Assembly (NCBI GenBank): GCA_035079385.1 | Contig: JAVHKY010000015.1 | Location: forward strand, 4,526,001 to 4,590,000 | Reading direction: 5' to 3' | Length of the DNA stretch: 64,000 bases | Source: Aspidiotus rigidus | Lineage: Eukaryota; Arthropoda; Insecta; Hemiptera; Diaspididae | The notes under the pieces: generated by a model | Seen by the model: the letters and a program-made list of their open reading frames with translations, nothing else | What the model was told of the DNA's origin: nothing | The model's database searches: none | Shown: piece by piece, positions 38,601-41,949 of the stretch | Layout of the letters: each line of letters opens with the position of its first letter | How positions within the stretch are numbered: the first letter of the stretch is position 1 | Translations under genes and position numbers: made by a program

Positions 38601-38903
38601 GTAAGTTCGCGGAACACAAATTAACTAGACGTAGGTATAATTTTTCCTCGTATCAAGAATATACAGCTACAATAGTAGGTCAACATAGTCGGAAATGACA
38701 AGACAGTACAGGTACGCTGGCGCCATCCGCCATCGGAGCAGTAATAATTTGGGAGAGACTTACTTTTCAAAGCACCTGTCCACGTTGTCTGACATCAACA
38801 ACAGCATGCAGAGTTGCTCCAGCGCGATTAGCTGCATGTCCCGCTCATCTCCTTGGCTCATGTTGAGCCACTCCAGCAACGTTTCCGGATCGACGTCCGA
38901 CAT
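964..38903 (-). CDS. Hectd1: HECTD1 orthologue, HECT-type E3 ubiquitin ligase (complete, 37 coding exons)
   Basis: Hand-joined CDS on the minus strand; each exon has its own entry. Exon lengths sum to 7533 nt, so the protein is 2510 aa, close to the roughly 2600 aa of vertebrate HECTD1. HECTD1 proteins take ubiquitin from an E2 onto a catalytic cysteine and pass it to substrates. Domains seen in order: helical/armadillo-like N-terminus (about 1-310), ankyrin repeats (about 375-497), SUN/galactose-binding-like domain (about 1110-1275), MIB/HERC2 domain (about 1295-1360), Ser/Asn-rich linker (about 1365-1665), acidic stretch (about 1671-1711), HECT domain (about 2050-2510) with catalytic Cys near 2445 in [12 protein letters not shown]. 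The start was chosen because [13 protein letters not shown] matches the conserved family N-terminus and has A at -3. All introns fit GT-AG except intron 2, which looks like GC-AG. The gene appears intact. Identity is established from family-wide conservation; expression is not shown. Confidence 0.96.
1320..1561 (-). CDS. Hectd1: Hectd1 exon 36 (residues 2337-2417), HECT domain
   Basis: Encodes [40 protein letters not shown] and [18 protein letters not shown], the inter-lobe part of HECT. Confidence 0.96.
1639..2065 (-). CDS. Hectd1: Hectd1 exon 35 (residues 2194-2336), HECT domain
   Basis: Contains the HECTD1-specific insert, rich in Ser/Glu, then [40 protein letters not shown]. Confidence 0.95.
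2137..2431 (-). CDS. Hectd1: Hectd1 exon 34 (residues 2096-2194), HECT N-lobe
   Basis: Encodes [40 protein letters not shown] and [14 protein letters not shown], standard HECT N-lobe motifs. Confidence 0.95.
2678..2768 (-). CDS. Hectd1: Hectd1 exon 33 (residues 2066-2096), HECT N-lobe
   Basis: A 91-nt exon encoding [20 protein letters not shown] and [10 protein letters not shown]. GxGxGPTLEFY is the HECT-domain entry motif. Confidence 0.95.
2858..3062 (-). CDS. Hectd1: Hectd1 exon 32 (residues 1997-2065), HECT entry
   Basis: Encodes [32 protein letters not shown] and [12 protein letters not shown], leading into the HECT N-lobe. GTTAGA donor. Confidence 0.95.
3144..3351 (-). CDS. Hectd1: Hectd1 exon 31 (residues 1928-1997)
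   Basis: Encodes [32 protein letters not shown] and [19 protein letters not shown], all highly conserved before the HECT domain. Confidence 0.95.
3432..3661 (-). CDS. Hectd1: Hectd1 exon 30 (residues 1851-1928)
   Basis: Encodes [16 protein letters not shown] and [18 protein letters not shown]. It lacks the longer WSIEHVEQYLGT-containing insert of the vertebrate protein, which accounts for part of the length difference. Confidence 0.92.
3731..3861 (-). CDS. Hectd1: Hectd1 exon 29 (residues 1808-1851)
   Basis: Encodes [20 protein letters not shown] and [19 protein letters not shown] donor. Confidence 0.92.
3928..4215 (-). CDS. Hectd1: Hectd1 exon 28 (residues 1712-1807)
   Basis: Encodes [40 protein letters not shown] and a conserved [12 protein letters not shown] end. 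Confidence 0.95.
4302..4424 (-). CDS. Hectd1: Hectd1 exon 27 (residues 1671-1711), acidic stretch
   Basis: Begins [20 protein letters not shown] and runs into a long Asp/Glu/Asn stretch ending DYEEVM, as in the family. GTACGT donor. Confidence 0.95.
4500..4681 (-). CDS. Hectd1: Hectd1 exon 26 (residues 1610-1670)
   Basis: Contains [14 protein letters not shown], matching the conserved AQSFPNLT motif, followed by a Ser/Thr/Asn-rich stretch ending DSERVSLE. Confidence 0.9.
4763..4928 (-). CDS. Hectd1: Hectd1 exon 25 (residues 1555-1610)
   Basis: Encodes [20 protein letters not shown] and [11 protein letters not shown], an arthropod-type segment I cannot align closely to vertebrates. Splice sites TTTACAG and GTAAGT are good. 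Confidence 0.85.
5070..5218 (-). CDS. Hectd1: Hectd1 exon 24 (residues 1505-1554)
   Basis: Low-complexity Asn/Ser-rich linker ([20 protein letters not shown]). Acceptor TTTACAG, donor GTACGA; frame kept at both ends. Confidence 0.83.
5337..5544 (-). CDS. Hectd1: Hectd1 exon 23 (residues 1436-1505)
   Basis: Encodes [20 protein letters not shown] then a linker ending [12 protein letters not shown]. The vertebrate protein has a comparable VRRVANIARTNATNN segment. Confidence 0.9.
5545..7497 (-). repeat. Intron 22: AT-rich degenerate tandem repeat, about 3 units
   Basis: Three diverged copies of an AT-rich unit can be followed by eye. Blocks resembling ATTGATATTNAATTT, then TTGATTAGATNNNCTTAAAA, then CAAATTATTGAAGAT recur at roughly 5900-6190, 6590-6930 and 7070-7320. 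An unrelated, more GC-balanced piece (about 6190-6480) separates the first two. No coding sequence is visible. Confidence 0.6.
7498..7670 (-). CDS. Hectd1: Hectd1 exon 22 (residues 1378-1435), low-complexity linker
   Basis: Encodes a Ser/Ala/Asn-rich linker ([20 protein letters not shown]). Weakly conserved, but the frame, CTAG acceptor and GTAAGT donor are clean. Confidence 0.88.
7744..7890 (-). CDS. Hectd1: Hectd1 exon 21 (residues 1329-1378), MIB/HERC2 domain end
   Basis: Finishes the MIB/HERC2 domain with [20 protein letters not shown] and KYDLKIL, then a Pro/Ala-rich tail. It ends C|GTACGT; the next exon supplies AT to make His. Confidence 0.94.
7968..8135 (-). CDS. Hectd1: Hectd1 exon 20 (residues 1273-1329), MIB/HERC2 domain start
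   Basis: Encodes [20 protein letters not shown] and then the MIB/HERC2 core [20 protein letters not shown] with EGTVTGNIH. Confidence 0.96.
8208..8442 (-). CDS. Hectd1: Hectd1 exon 19 (residues 1195-1273), SUN-like domain
   Basis: Second half of the SUN-like domain: [49 protein letters not shown] and [12 protein letters not shown]. Confidence 0.96.
8521..8773 (-). CDS. Hectd1: Hectd1 exon 18 (residues 1110-1194), SUN-like domain
   Basis: Encodes [39 protein letters not shown] and [20 protein letters not shown]. This is the first half of the SUN/galactose-binding-like domain characteristic of HECTD1. Consensus GTAAGT donor. Confidence 0.96.
8853..9130 (-). CDS. Hectd1: Hectd1 exon 17 (residues 1018-1110)
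   Basis: Encodes [47 protein letters not shown] and [15 protein letters not shown]; one of the best conserved stretches of the protein. Confidence 0.96.
9207..9335 (-). CDS. Hectd1: Hectd1 exon 16 (residues 975-1017)
   Basis: Encodes [20 protein letters not shown] and [10 protein letters not shown], matching the family block before the SUN-like domain. Confidence 0.94.
9412..9654 (-). CDS. Hectd1: Hectd1 exon 15 (residues 894-974)
   Basis: Encodes the [20 protein letters not shown] and [18 protein letters not shown] blocks of the family. GTGCGT donor. Confidence 0.94.
9727..9849 (-). CDS. Hectd1: Hectd1 exon 14 (residues 853-893)
   Basis: Encodes [20 protein letters not shown] then [15 protein letters not shown]. 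Acceptor TTCAG, donor GTAAGT. Confidence 0.93.
9923..10090 (-). CDS. Hectd1: Hectd1 exon 13 (residues 797-852)
   Basis: Encodes [20 protein letters not shown] and a basic stretch rich in Lys/Arg ([17 protein letters not shown]). Confidence 0.94.
10164..10339 (-). CDS. Hectd1: Hectd1 exon 12 (residues 738-796)
   Basis: Encodes [20 protein letters not shown], then [20 protein letters not shown] and IHNTDGQQ, all conserved in HECTD1. GTTAGT donor. Confidence 0.94.
10415..10649 (-). CDS. Hectd1: Hectd1 exon 11 (residues 660-738)
   Basis: Encodes the highly conserved block [20 protein letters not shown] followed by [20 protein letters not shown] and GSPEGG. It ends in phase 1. Confidence 0.95.
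10731..10907 (-). CDS. Hectd1: Hectd1 exon 10 (residues 601-659)
   Basis: Begins with an acidic DDDDGQ and contains [20 protein letters not shown] and [10 protein letters not shown], as in the family. GTACGT donor. Confidence 0.94.
10908..11486 (-). other. Hectd1 intron 9 (579 bp)
   Basis: AT-rich intron with poly(A)/poly(T) runs near 10962-10981 and 11435-11448. I see no other gene or recognisable mobile element in it. Confidence 0.8.
11487..11628 (-). CDS. Hectd1: Hectd1 exon 9 (residues 553-600)
   Basis: Encodes [19 protein letters not shown] to [13 protein letters not shown], matching the helical region after the ankyrin repeats. GTAAGC donor. Confidence 0.93.
11730..11892 (-). CDS. Hectd1: Hectd1 exon 8 (residues 499-553)
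   Basis: Encodes a charged linker, then [20 protein letters not shown] and TMLPSIR, highly conserved. GTGAGT donor. Confidence 0.94.
12003..12553 (-). CDS. Hectd1: Hectd1 exon 7 (residues 315-499), ankyrin repeats
   Basis: The largest exon. It starts with [17 protein letters not shown], then a species-specific Ile/Thr/Ala-rich stretch, then ankyrin repeats with the signatures [32 protein letters not shown] and [15 protein letters not shown] three-residue insertion (TDD) follows ARER compared with the vertebrate form. Ankyrin repeats mediate protein binding. Confidence 0.96.
12636..12694 (-). CDS. Hectd1: Hectd1 exon 6 (residues 296-315), 59-nt exon
   Basis: A very short exon encoding [19 protein letters not shown]. 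It was found only by joining its neighbours; it has TTAG acceptor and GTAAC donor and restores the family sequence exactly in frame. Confidence 0.93.
12769..12887 (-). CDS. Hectd1: Hectd1 exon 5 (residues 256-295)
   Basis: Encodes a variable linker and then [17 protein letters not shown], conserved in the family. The donor is GTAAGC and phase 0 is kept. Confidence 0.93.
12962..13080 (-). CDS. Hectd1: Hectd1 exon 4 (residues 216-256)
   Basis: Encodes [16 protein letters not shown] and a less conserved Ser/Thr-containing tail. The acceptor is TTTCAG and the donor GTAAGG. Shorter here than the vertebrate linker. Confidence 0.93.
13081..13900. other. Right part of intron 3 flank, no gene
   Basis: Intronic sequence between exon 4 and the tandem array. 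It contains TGACGTCA near 13573 and short purine-rich stretches. Nothing else is recognised. Confidence 0.6.
13930..15045 (+). repeat. About 177-bp tandem repeat array in intron 3, six or more copies
   Basis: The marker ATCCATGTGCACAACTTAC (or a one-base variant) recurs at about 14065, 14241, 14418, 14596, 14774 and 14952, a spacing of 176-178 bp. Between markers the units share a CTCCAGCTGATGGCT block and a TTTTTGGCGCAAAATGACG block. The copies differ by scattered substitutions and a few small indels. A diverged copy sits near 15640-15830. Confidence 0.88.
15050..16250. repeat. Larger direct repeat and inverted fragment beside the 177-bp array
   Basis: About 15050-15310 and 15836-16240 are related. 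Both hold an (A)CGTCATCA block, a CTTCATCNTATACAA block, then ATCCACAGNTTGAGGAACAA and GAGTATTTCA, ending GATCTGATTTTCAG. Between them is a diverged 177-bp unit. At about 15980-16045 a piece of the unit (TTGAATGCAAGTG) lies in reverse orientation. Confidence 0.7.
16463..16734 (-). CDS. Hectd1: Hectd1 exon 3 (residues 126-216)
   Basis: Begins [13 protein letters not shown] and ends [11 protein letters not shown] plus AG, with a consensus GTAAGT donor. It continues the helical N-terminal region and is followed by a 3.4-kb repeat-filled intron. Confidence 0.95.
16857..17091 (-). CDS. Hectd1: Hectd1 exon 2 (residues 47-125), armadillo-like region
   Basis: Encodes [14 protein letters not shown] through RDLAEQCVK, very close to the family. 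Its conserved end is followed by GCATGT, not GT. Using the next GT (exon end at 16848) would add Ala-Cys-Ser in frame. I prefer the GC donor because other HECTD1 proteins have no insertion there. Confidence 0.9.
17092..18240. other. Intron 1 near exon 2, no gene recognised
   Basis: Intronic sequence. A run of A lies near 17779-17796. No family, exon or repeat structure was recognised. Confidence 0.6.
18239..18263 (+). repeat. (CT)n microsatellite
   Basis: About ten uninterrupted CT dinucleotides follow a short T run. Confidence 0.9.
18264..18890. other. Intron 1, no gene recognised
   Basis: AT-rich intronic DNA without visible coding potential, tandem structure or mobile-element signature. 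Confidence 0.55.
18890..19075 (+). repeat. Dispersed copy of the intron 3 repeat family
   Basis: Contains the same succession of blocks as the intron 3 array and its flank: CAGCTGATGGCTGCACTTGC, GGCGTAAAATGACGTCATCA, then CTGCAGACTCAATTGTATAC. It is therefore a single related copy about 3 kb away. Confidence 0.7.
19540..20075. repeat. TGACGTCA-rich repeat, related in inverse to 51120-51350
   Basis: Blocks GTCCGCCGTCCGGC, GGAGCTCGAAAATT, CATAGGTNAGCCTTGTGACG, CAATCTACATTTTT and CATAAAACAGGTTCC occur here and, in the same order on the opposite strand, at about 51120-51350. The copy here is interrupted by the 19760-19954 MITE. Confidence 0.75.
19760..19954. mobile_element. 195-bp MITE with long terminal inverted repeats and 9-bp target-site duplication
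   Basis: The left end starts CAAGGTGTTTGAAAAGAGGT. The right end is its exact reverse complement for the first 28 bp, and similarity continues to about 48 bp (GATTGTAAACAA against CATTGTAAACAAC). The element is flanked by perfect direct repeats AGCTCAAAA at 19751-19759 and 19955-19963. It has no coding capacity, so it is a non-autonomous DNA transposon. A 9-bp duplication is commonest in Mutator-like elements (Merlin gives 8-9), but the terminal bases do not fix the superfamily. Confidence 0.9.
20076..21299. other. Intron 1 between repeats, with a GACT-rich patch
   Basis: No gene recognised. From about 20960 to 21090 the sequence is dense in GACTGACT/TGACTGA-like words, a decayed simple repeat. 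A C-rich run lies at 21210-21224 and a T run near 20370-20382. Confidence 0.55.
21300..23617 (+). mobile_element. 5'-truncated, decayed Jockey-like LINE with poly(A) tail
   Basis: Antisense to Hectd1 in intron 1. It starts with the end of an endonuclease-like region ([12 protein letters not shown] at about 21400), then the pre-RT linker (21570-21911) and reverse transcriptase. RT motifs visible are [19 protein letters not shown] (near 22275), [31 protein letters not shown] and [13 protein letters not shown]. Frameshifts near 21900 and 22060 and a TGA at 22217-22219 break the ORF. The 3' UTR carries AATAAA near 23576 and ends in about 28 A (23589-23616). The 5' end is approximate. Confidence 0.88.
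22421..23347 (+). pseudogene. Reverse transcriptase portion of the Jockey-like LINE (308 codons open)
   Basis: The longest open frame of the element, covering RT motifs A to E and the C-terminal thumb region. The catalytic FADD is intact. It has no upstream in-frame continuation into a complete ORF2 because of the upstream stop and frameshifts, so activity is unlikely. The C-terminus ([14 protein letters not shown]) resembles Jockey elements of insects. Confidence 0.85.
23618..26250. other. Intron 1 between LINE remnants, no gene recognised
   Basis: AT-rich. Poly(T) runs occur at 24831-24849 and elsewhere. A short hairpin lies at 24241-24281 and a 7-bp stem (GCCTTCG/CGAAGGC) near 25960-25981. 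No conserved exon was seen on either strand. Confidence 0.55.
24241..24281. repeat. Short perfect-looking hairpin
   Basis: Arms TTGGCATTTGTCTC and GAGGCAAATGCCAA pair at 13 of 14 positions around a loop of about 12 nt. It may be chance, a small MITE relic or an RNA hairpin. Confidence 0.4.
26250..26760 (-). mobile_element. Internally deleted LINE remnant (endonuclease start joined to RT tail)
   Basis: On the minus strand 26760-26600 reads as a charged ORF1-like tail ([14 protein letters not shown]). Next comes the start of an APE-type endonuclease, TIATWNV at about 26580-26600, then stops and fragments up to about 26470. It then passes directly into an RT thumb signature, [20 protein letters not shown], at about 26340-26420. 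Most of ORF2 is missing. The segment 26253-26345 recurs near 42443-42535. Confidence 0.65.
26761..27210. other. Possible further 5' part of the same LINE remnant
   Basis: Relatively GC-rich sequence contiguous with the LINE remnant; minus-strand reading has patches of coding-like composition but I recognise no domain. Confidence 0.3.
27212..27362. repeat. About 150-bp inverted repeat (hairpin), MITE-like
   Basis: A left arm at 27230-27263 and a right arm at 27309-27342 are reverse complements over 34 bp with three mismatches (core CCAAACCCAACCAAGCGACA). Weaker pairing continues outward to about 27215 and 27358. The loop is about 45 nt. No clear target-site duplication was found. Confidence 0.75.
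27540..27760 (+). mobile_element. LINE RNase H C-terminal fragment
   Basis: Reads [14 protein letters not shown] in one frame, the end of a retrotransposon RNase H domain, then decayed sequence. It is clearly homologous at the DNA level to the reverse complement of 32690-32910 (shared CTCATCGCATCGTG-like and CCTTTCAATCCCACG blocks). Confidence 0.65.
27761..28900. other. Intron 1, no gene recognised
   Basis: C/T-rich on the plus strand near 27770-27970, possibly more of the LINE 3' region, then AT-rich DNA. No exon or domain recognised. Confidence 0.5.
28900..31140. repeat. 2.2-kb degenerate tandem array with nested periodicity
   Basis: Short words such as CCACCTCTA, GGTTCAGAG, AGCTCGAAA and TTCCGAGTTCTCTTCC recur throughout. 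A higher-order unit is marked by CCTGGACCCA-like sequence at about 29114, 29482, 30185 and 30632, giving spacings of roughly 350-450 bp or twice that. The copies at 29060-29240 and 29435-29620 are the most alike. Short open frames in it are by-products. Confidence 0.8.
31141..32680. other. Intron 1, no confident gene
   Basis: AT-rich with poly(T) runs (about 31315-31324 and 31850-31860). A minus-strand open frame of 86 codons (31975-32235) has no recognised similarity. Nothing else was seen. Confidence 0.5.
32680..33500 (-). mobile_element. LINE remnant: RT C-terminus and RNase H, decayed
   Basis: On the minus strand 33450-33200 carries an RT thumb-like segment ([21 protein letters not shown]). 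It is followed by an RNase H region: [15 protein letters not shown] (the first acidic residue's TDGS motif has become KDRS), [14 protein letters not shown], and the end [16 protein letters not shown]. It is broken by stops and shifts. Its downstream part is the inverse partner of 27540-27760. Confidence 0.75.
33724..34128 (-). pseudogene. Unrecognised open frame with one in-frame stop
   Basis: Two open stretches lie in the same frame (34128-33925 and 33918-33724), separated by a single TGA. The first reads [16 protein letters not shown], a plausible membrane segment, then [19 protein letters not shown] and a charged end. I do not recognise a family. It may be a decayed gene, a mobile-element piece, or chance. 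Confidence 0.3.
34197..34388 (-). other. Unrecognised open frame upstream of the previous entry
   Basis: About 63 codons open on the minus strand ([30 protein letters not shown]). Protein-like composition, but no family recognised, and it abuts the start of an oppositely oriented LINE piece. Confidence 0.2.
34390..35500 (+). mobile_element. LINE 3' region with RNase H domain (I/Jockey type)
   Basis: The open frame 34422-35075 carries RNase H landmarks: [11 protein letters not shown] (TDGS with D changed to N), [29 protein letters not shown] and [19 protein letters not shown]. The following sequence ([15 protein letters not shown] near 35140) matches the usual tail of such ORF2 proteins but is frame-shifted. 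The change in the first acidic motif and the shifts point to an inactive relic. Confidence 0.8.
35501..35950. other. Intron 1, no gene recognised
   Basis: AT-rich intronic sequence without recognisable features. Confidence 0.5.
35950..36540. repeat. Degenerate short-period repeat (block 1)
   Basis: Words such as TTCAGTAATGAGTCCC, GTACTGATTG and CAATGATTC recur irregularly every 20-40 bp. The same word set returns at 37520-37810, so both are parts of one decayed array. Confidence 0.5.
36699..36895. mobile_element. hAT-like MITE, about 197 bp
   Basis: The left end is CAGTGTGTCTACC and the right end is the reverse complement of CAGCGTGTCTAAC (11 of 13 positions agree). The interior begins with TCATGAAAGTCATGGAAAAG, a pattern common in invertebrate non-autonomous hAT elements. 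The flanking 8-bp sequences do not match, so the target-site duplication has decayed or the ends are slightly off. Confidence 0.6.
37270..37500 (+). mobile_element. tRNA-derived SINE
   Basis: The head has pol III promoter-like boxes: TAGGTTAGTGGTTAGG (A box, about 37278) and GGTTCGAATCT (B box, about 37333), preceded by GTCCCCG. It is followed by an unrelated body and an A-rich tail (AAAAAAAATG-type, to about 37498). It does not fold as a sound tRNA. Confidence 0.65.
37520..37810. repeat. Degenerate short-period repeat (block 2)
   Basis: Contains TTCAGCAATGAGTCCCCAAC, CATTCGGTAATGAGTACCCG and CAGCAATGAGTAGCCAAC, the same words as block 1 at 35950-36540. The hAT-like MITE and SINE lie between the two blocks. 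Confidence 0.5.
37811..38763. other. Intron 1 near exon 1
   Basis: No confident feature. A plus-strand open frame of 73 codons (38279-38500; [28 protein letters not shown]) has coding-like composition but no recognised family. Confidence 0.4.
38764..38903 (-). CDS. Hectd1: Hectd1 coding exon 1 (residues 1-46)
   Basis: Encodes the conserved N-terminus [20 protein letters not shown] and ends after DNVDRCFE plus two bases. The donor is a consensus GTAAGT (38758-38763). A 21.7-kb intron separates it from exon 2. Confidence 0.95.
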
Positions 38904-38976
38904 TTTTGAGGAGGTGGCTTAGCTGAGCGTCGCTTCTGCCTTCCTATGGATAGTTATCGTGAATCATGAACGAAGT
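38904..38976 (-). other. Hectd1: Hectd1 5' UTR part of exon 1, with upstream splice acceptor
   Basis: Directly upstream of the start codon the minus strand reads TTTACAG at 38977-38983, a good 3' splice site. This suggests the first coding exon begins at 38976 with a 73-nt leader, and that a non-coding first exon lies further right in the window or beyond. In-frame stops occur in this leader, so translation cannot extend upstream. Confidence 0.5.
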
Positions 38977-40440
38977 CTGTAAACGAATACAAGAAAAAGA
39001 GAACTTTATAATCGCGAAGTTTCCAACATAATTTCGAAATACAATACATGCATTATGTTTTTTGTCTACAAATGGTAAATATTTTGCCTTCTCTCGAAAA
39101 ACCTGAACCGATTTTTATATCGCGTGTACAATGAACGAAATCGTTTGCGGGAGCAACTGATCCTAATTTTTCGAGGCTGTACATTTCAGATCACTATGTC
39201 AGTCAGACTACAAGCGGGCCACTATCAACTGGTTGGATACAGATACGGTAATTCAGATTACGAAAAAATAATGCGAGCACAATACACAAAAAAACGTATA
39301 TATGTAGTCGAAATAACCTCTCATCAACATTGCATTGTTTTATACCGTGCATGACACATTTCTGGCCAGGTTAACTTCCTCCTACGACAATAACCGGAAT
39401 TGTTTCAGAACGAAATGCTAAGTCCGTATGAGTGAATTTAACGTAAGTTACATTGGACAGCGGCGTAATCGACGAAGGCTATTTTTTTTTTTCTTCTTCC
39501 ATTTACCAAGAGGCGTACGTGAAATAGGAACATAACGAGAATCTCTCGCATTATATGAGCATAGAACGAGCCACAGAGAGAGAGAGAGAAAAGCAAACGT
39601 GGAACGTAATGATTTGCGATAATGCTACACTCATATTTGTACAGCTACCAGGCACATACTATAGAACGACGCAATATTTCTTCGATGACGTTTCTTGCAA
39701 GCATGCGACTGTCATGTGTAATACTTTTTCCAAATATTAAGCGTCATCGCGTAAAGCATATAATGATTTCGCTGTTAATTCCTTAGCGCTCATTAAGACG
39801 TAAATAATTCTATACCCTTGTGAATAGTAATGAAAGCTTTTGAACAATAGGAGCCAAGAGTCGTTGTAAGGCTCCGCACTCGGCGGTGGTATACCGGAAG
39901 TCCGCTTCGTTCTCAGAATGCCTGCTCCTGCGAGGCTATACCAATCGTGGTAAATACTGTGATCGTATAGAAAACCAGCAGGGTTACTACAAATAGGATG
40001 GACGTCTGCTCCACGTCTTCTAGACAGAGCATTAGCCATTGGCAGAGCATGAAAGAATGAGAGCTTTTTTCAGAGAATATTCACACAATAAACCTGTTCA
40101 ATGTAACGATTTGGAATAGGTGGCACACGACTTCGGGAGTACCAAATTGGCTTCAAACAAGGCAATTAGACTCATTTATCTATAATATGATTCAAAATCA
40201 ATGACGAAGCAAGTCCCCAATCCATTCAATTATAAACCTTTCCTAAAATTCCATCACTTCTCCCACTTTTCCACTCTTCTCAGAAAGTGAAGGGAGATGA
40301 GCAAAGTTTATCCACCTAATACCATCAATAGACAAAAGAAATGCGATTAATATTGATTTTTGTGGGGGGGGGGCAAACTATGACATTTCGTAGTCTTCAG
40401 AATATACCCGGAACTCATATTGAGTATGATAATGACGTAG
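38977..40440. other. Upstream of Hectd1 exon 1, no gene recognised
   Basis: Upstream sequence or 5' UTR intron of Hectd1. A short (GA)n lies near 39577-39590 and a run of nine G near 40364. No promoter element can be supported. Confidence 0.5.
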
Positions 40441-41945
40441 TGCACACGATTAAAAAGATTACAAGTGTACAGTTTTACTTCATTTGTTAACTCGCAAGAA
40501 CACTTTCTGGGTATTCAGCTGTATCGCTACTTGCAGGCTAATACATATAGTAGAATAGTACACTTGAGGTCTTTTCAATTTTGTGCACTACTTACACCAC
40601 CTCACATTTGATACAAATTTTAATGATCACCAGTTCTATCACTATTGCTAACTCAAAAAGTATAATAGAACACTCGAGATTTTATTTTCAATTTTGTGCA
40701 CTACTTACACCGCATCAAACTCAATATGAGTTCCAATATCAGTAGTTGTATCGCTACTTACAAGTCTATTCATAAGGCAGGATAGTACTCATGAGACTTT
40801 TTCAGTTTTGTGCACTACTTACACCTCATCTCCTTCAATACAGCCTTTATACCCTCGAGCGCCTTCTTGGAAGTTTTAAAGATAGTGTTGAGAAGTCTGG
40901 GAGAAGCGGATTCTACAAGTTGAAATGCGGTGATCATTCTAGCGTTTACATTGGTCAGACCGGCCGTAAAAATAGGGTTGGGGAGTATATCAGGGCTTGG
41001 AGGATAAAATCCTTGGGTGTACCTGCTTTCGCGGACCGTTTGATCAAAAACAACCATTCCTTTGGAGGATCTGTGAAATTGCTTCACGCGGAGAATTCAC
41101 ACTGTAAGCGCTTGGCATTCGAAGAATTCAAAATTGTTGGACATCTGAGGGTGACTAATAGCGTCGTCTGAAACAAGATTTCACCAAAAGGAGGATTGGT
41201 ACACACTCTTTTCAACTACAACCAAGATGAGCTCGGGTGATGTAACTTTTTTCCTTCTTCCTGTTCAGTCCATTACTGATCTCGCTCTAATGATGGCTAA
41301 TACAGCCGAAAGCAGCTTAGCTTATTTTTTTTTTTCAAATTTGTAATTTCTGCGGCCTGTAAACCTACTTAATTAAATTGCCATTTCGTTACGATTTTTC
41401 AATTCGATAATATTAGAACAACACAATTGGGATCTTTCAATTTCGTGCACTACTTACACCTTATCATACTCATTATGAATTCCAATAATCGTCAGATACA
41501 TCGCTACTTGTAAGGCAATCTAACTCATGAAATAGGATAGTACACTTGAGATTGTTTCAGTTTTGTGCACTACTTACATCTCAAGACACTCAATATGAGT
41601 TCCAATGATCGTCAATTGTATCGCTACTCATAAGCTAACTCATAAAGTAGAATAGTATACATGAGATCATTTCAATTGCGTGCACTACTTACCCCTGACC
41701 AGACTTAATATGAGTTCCAATGATCATCAGTTGGGTTGCTACTAGCGAGCTGACTCATAAAGTAGTATAGTAAATTTGAGATCTTTCAATTTTGTGTACT
41801 ACTCACACCTCATCACACTCAATTTGAGTTTCGAAGATTATCAGTTGTATCGCTACCTGTAAGCTAATCATAAAGTAGAACTGTTAAGATCTTTCCAATT
41901 TCAAACACTATGTACGCCTCATCACACTTGATATGACTTCCAATG
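40440..41945 (+). repeat. About 114-bp satellite array, seven or more copies, interrupted
   Basis: The marker GTGCACTACTTAC recurs at about 40583, 40696, 40810, then 41445, 41565, 41680 and 41794 (GTGTACTACTCAC), and degenerately near 41903. Spacings are 113-120 bp. Units also share ATATGAGTTCCAATGATC, TTGTATCGCTACTTG and AGTACACTTGAGAT. A 600-bp Penelope-like fragment lies between the third and fourth copies. Confidence 0.88.
40840..41420 (+). mobile_element. Penelope-like element 3' end with GIY-YIG endonuclease domain
   Basis: The open frame 40791-41171 reads SGFYKLKCGDHSSVYIGQTG in its middle. This is the GIY-YIG motif pair (GFY, YIG), and it continues through AFADRLIKNNHSFGGSVKLL and a hydrophobic end to a TGA at about 41170. 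This arrangement, C-terminal GIY-YIG followed by FADHLI..NHSF, is typical of Penelope-like retroelements. The reverse transcriptase part is absent, so this is a 5'-truncated copy. Confidence 0.82.
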
Positions 41946-41949
41946 ATAA

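Noticed and set aside
40791..40880. Start of the 126-codon frame as the true N-terminus of a host GIY-YIG gene
   Set aside because: The first codons come from the satellite unit; only the part from about 40890 resembles a GIY-YIG domain, so it is a retroelement fragment.
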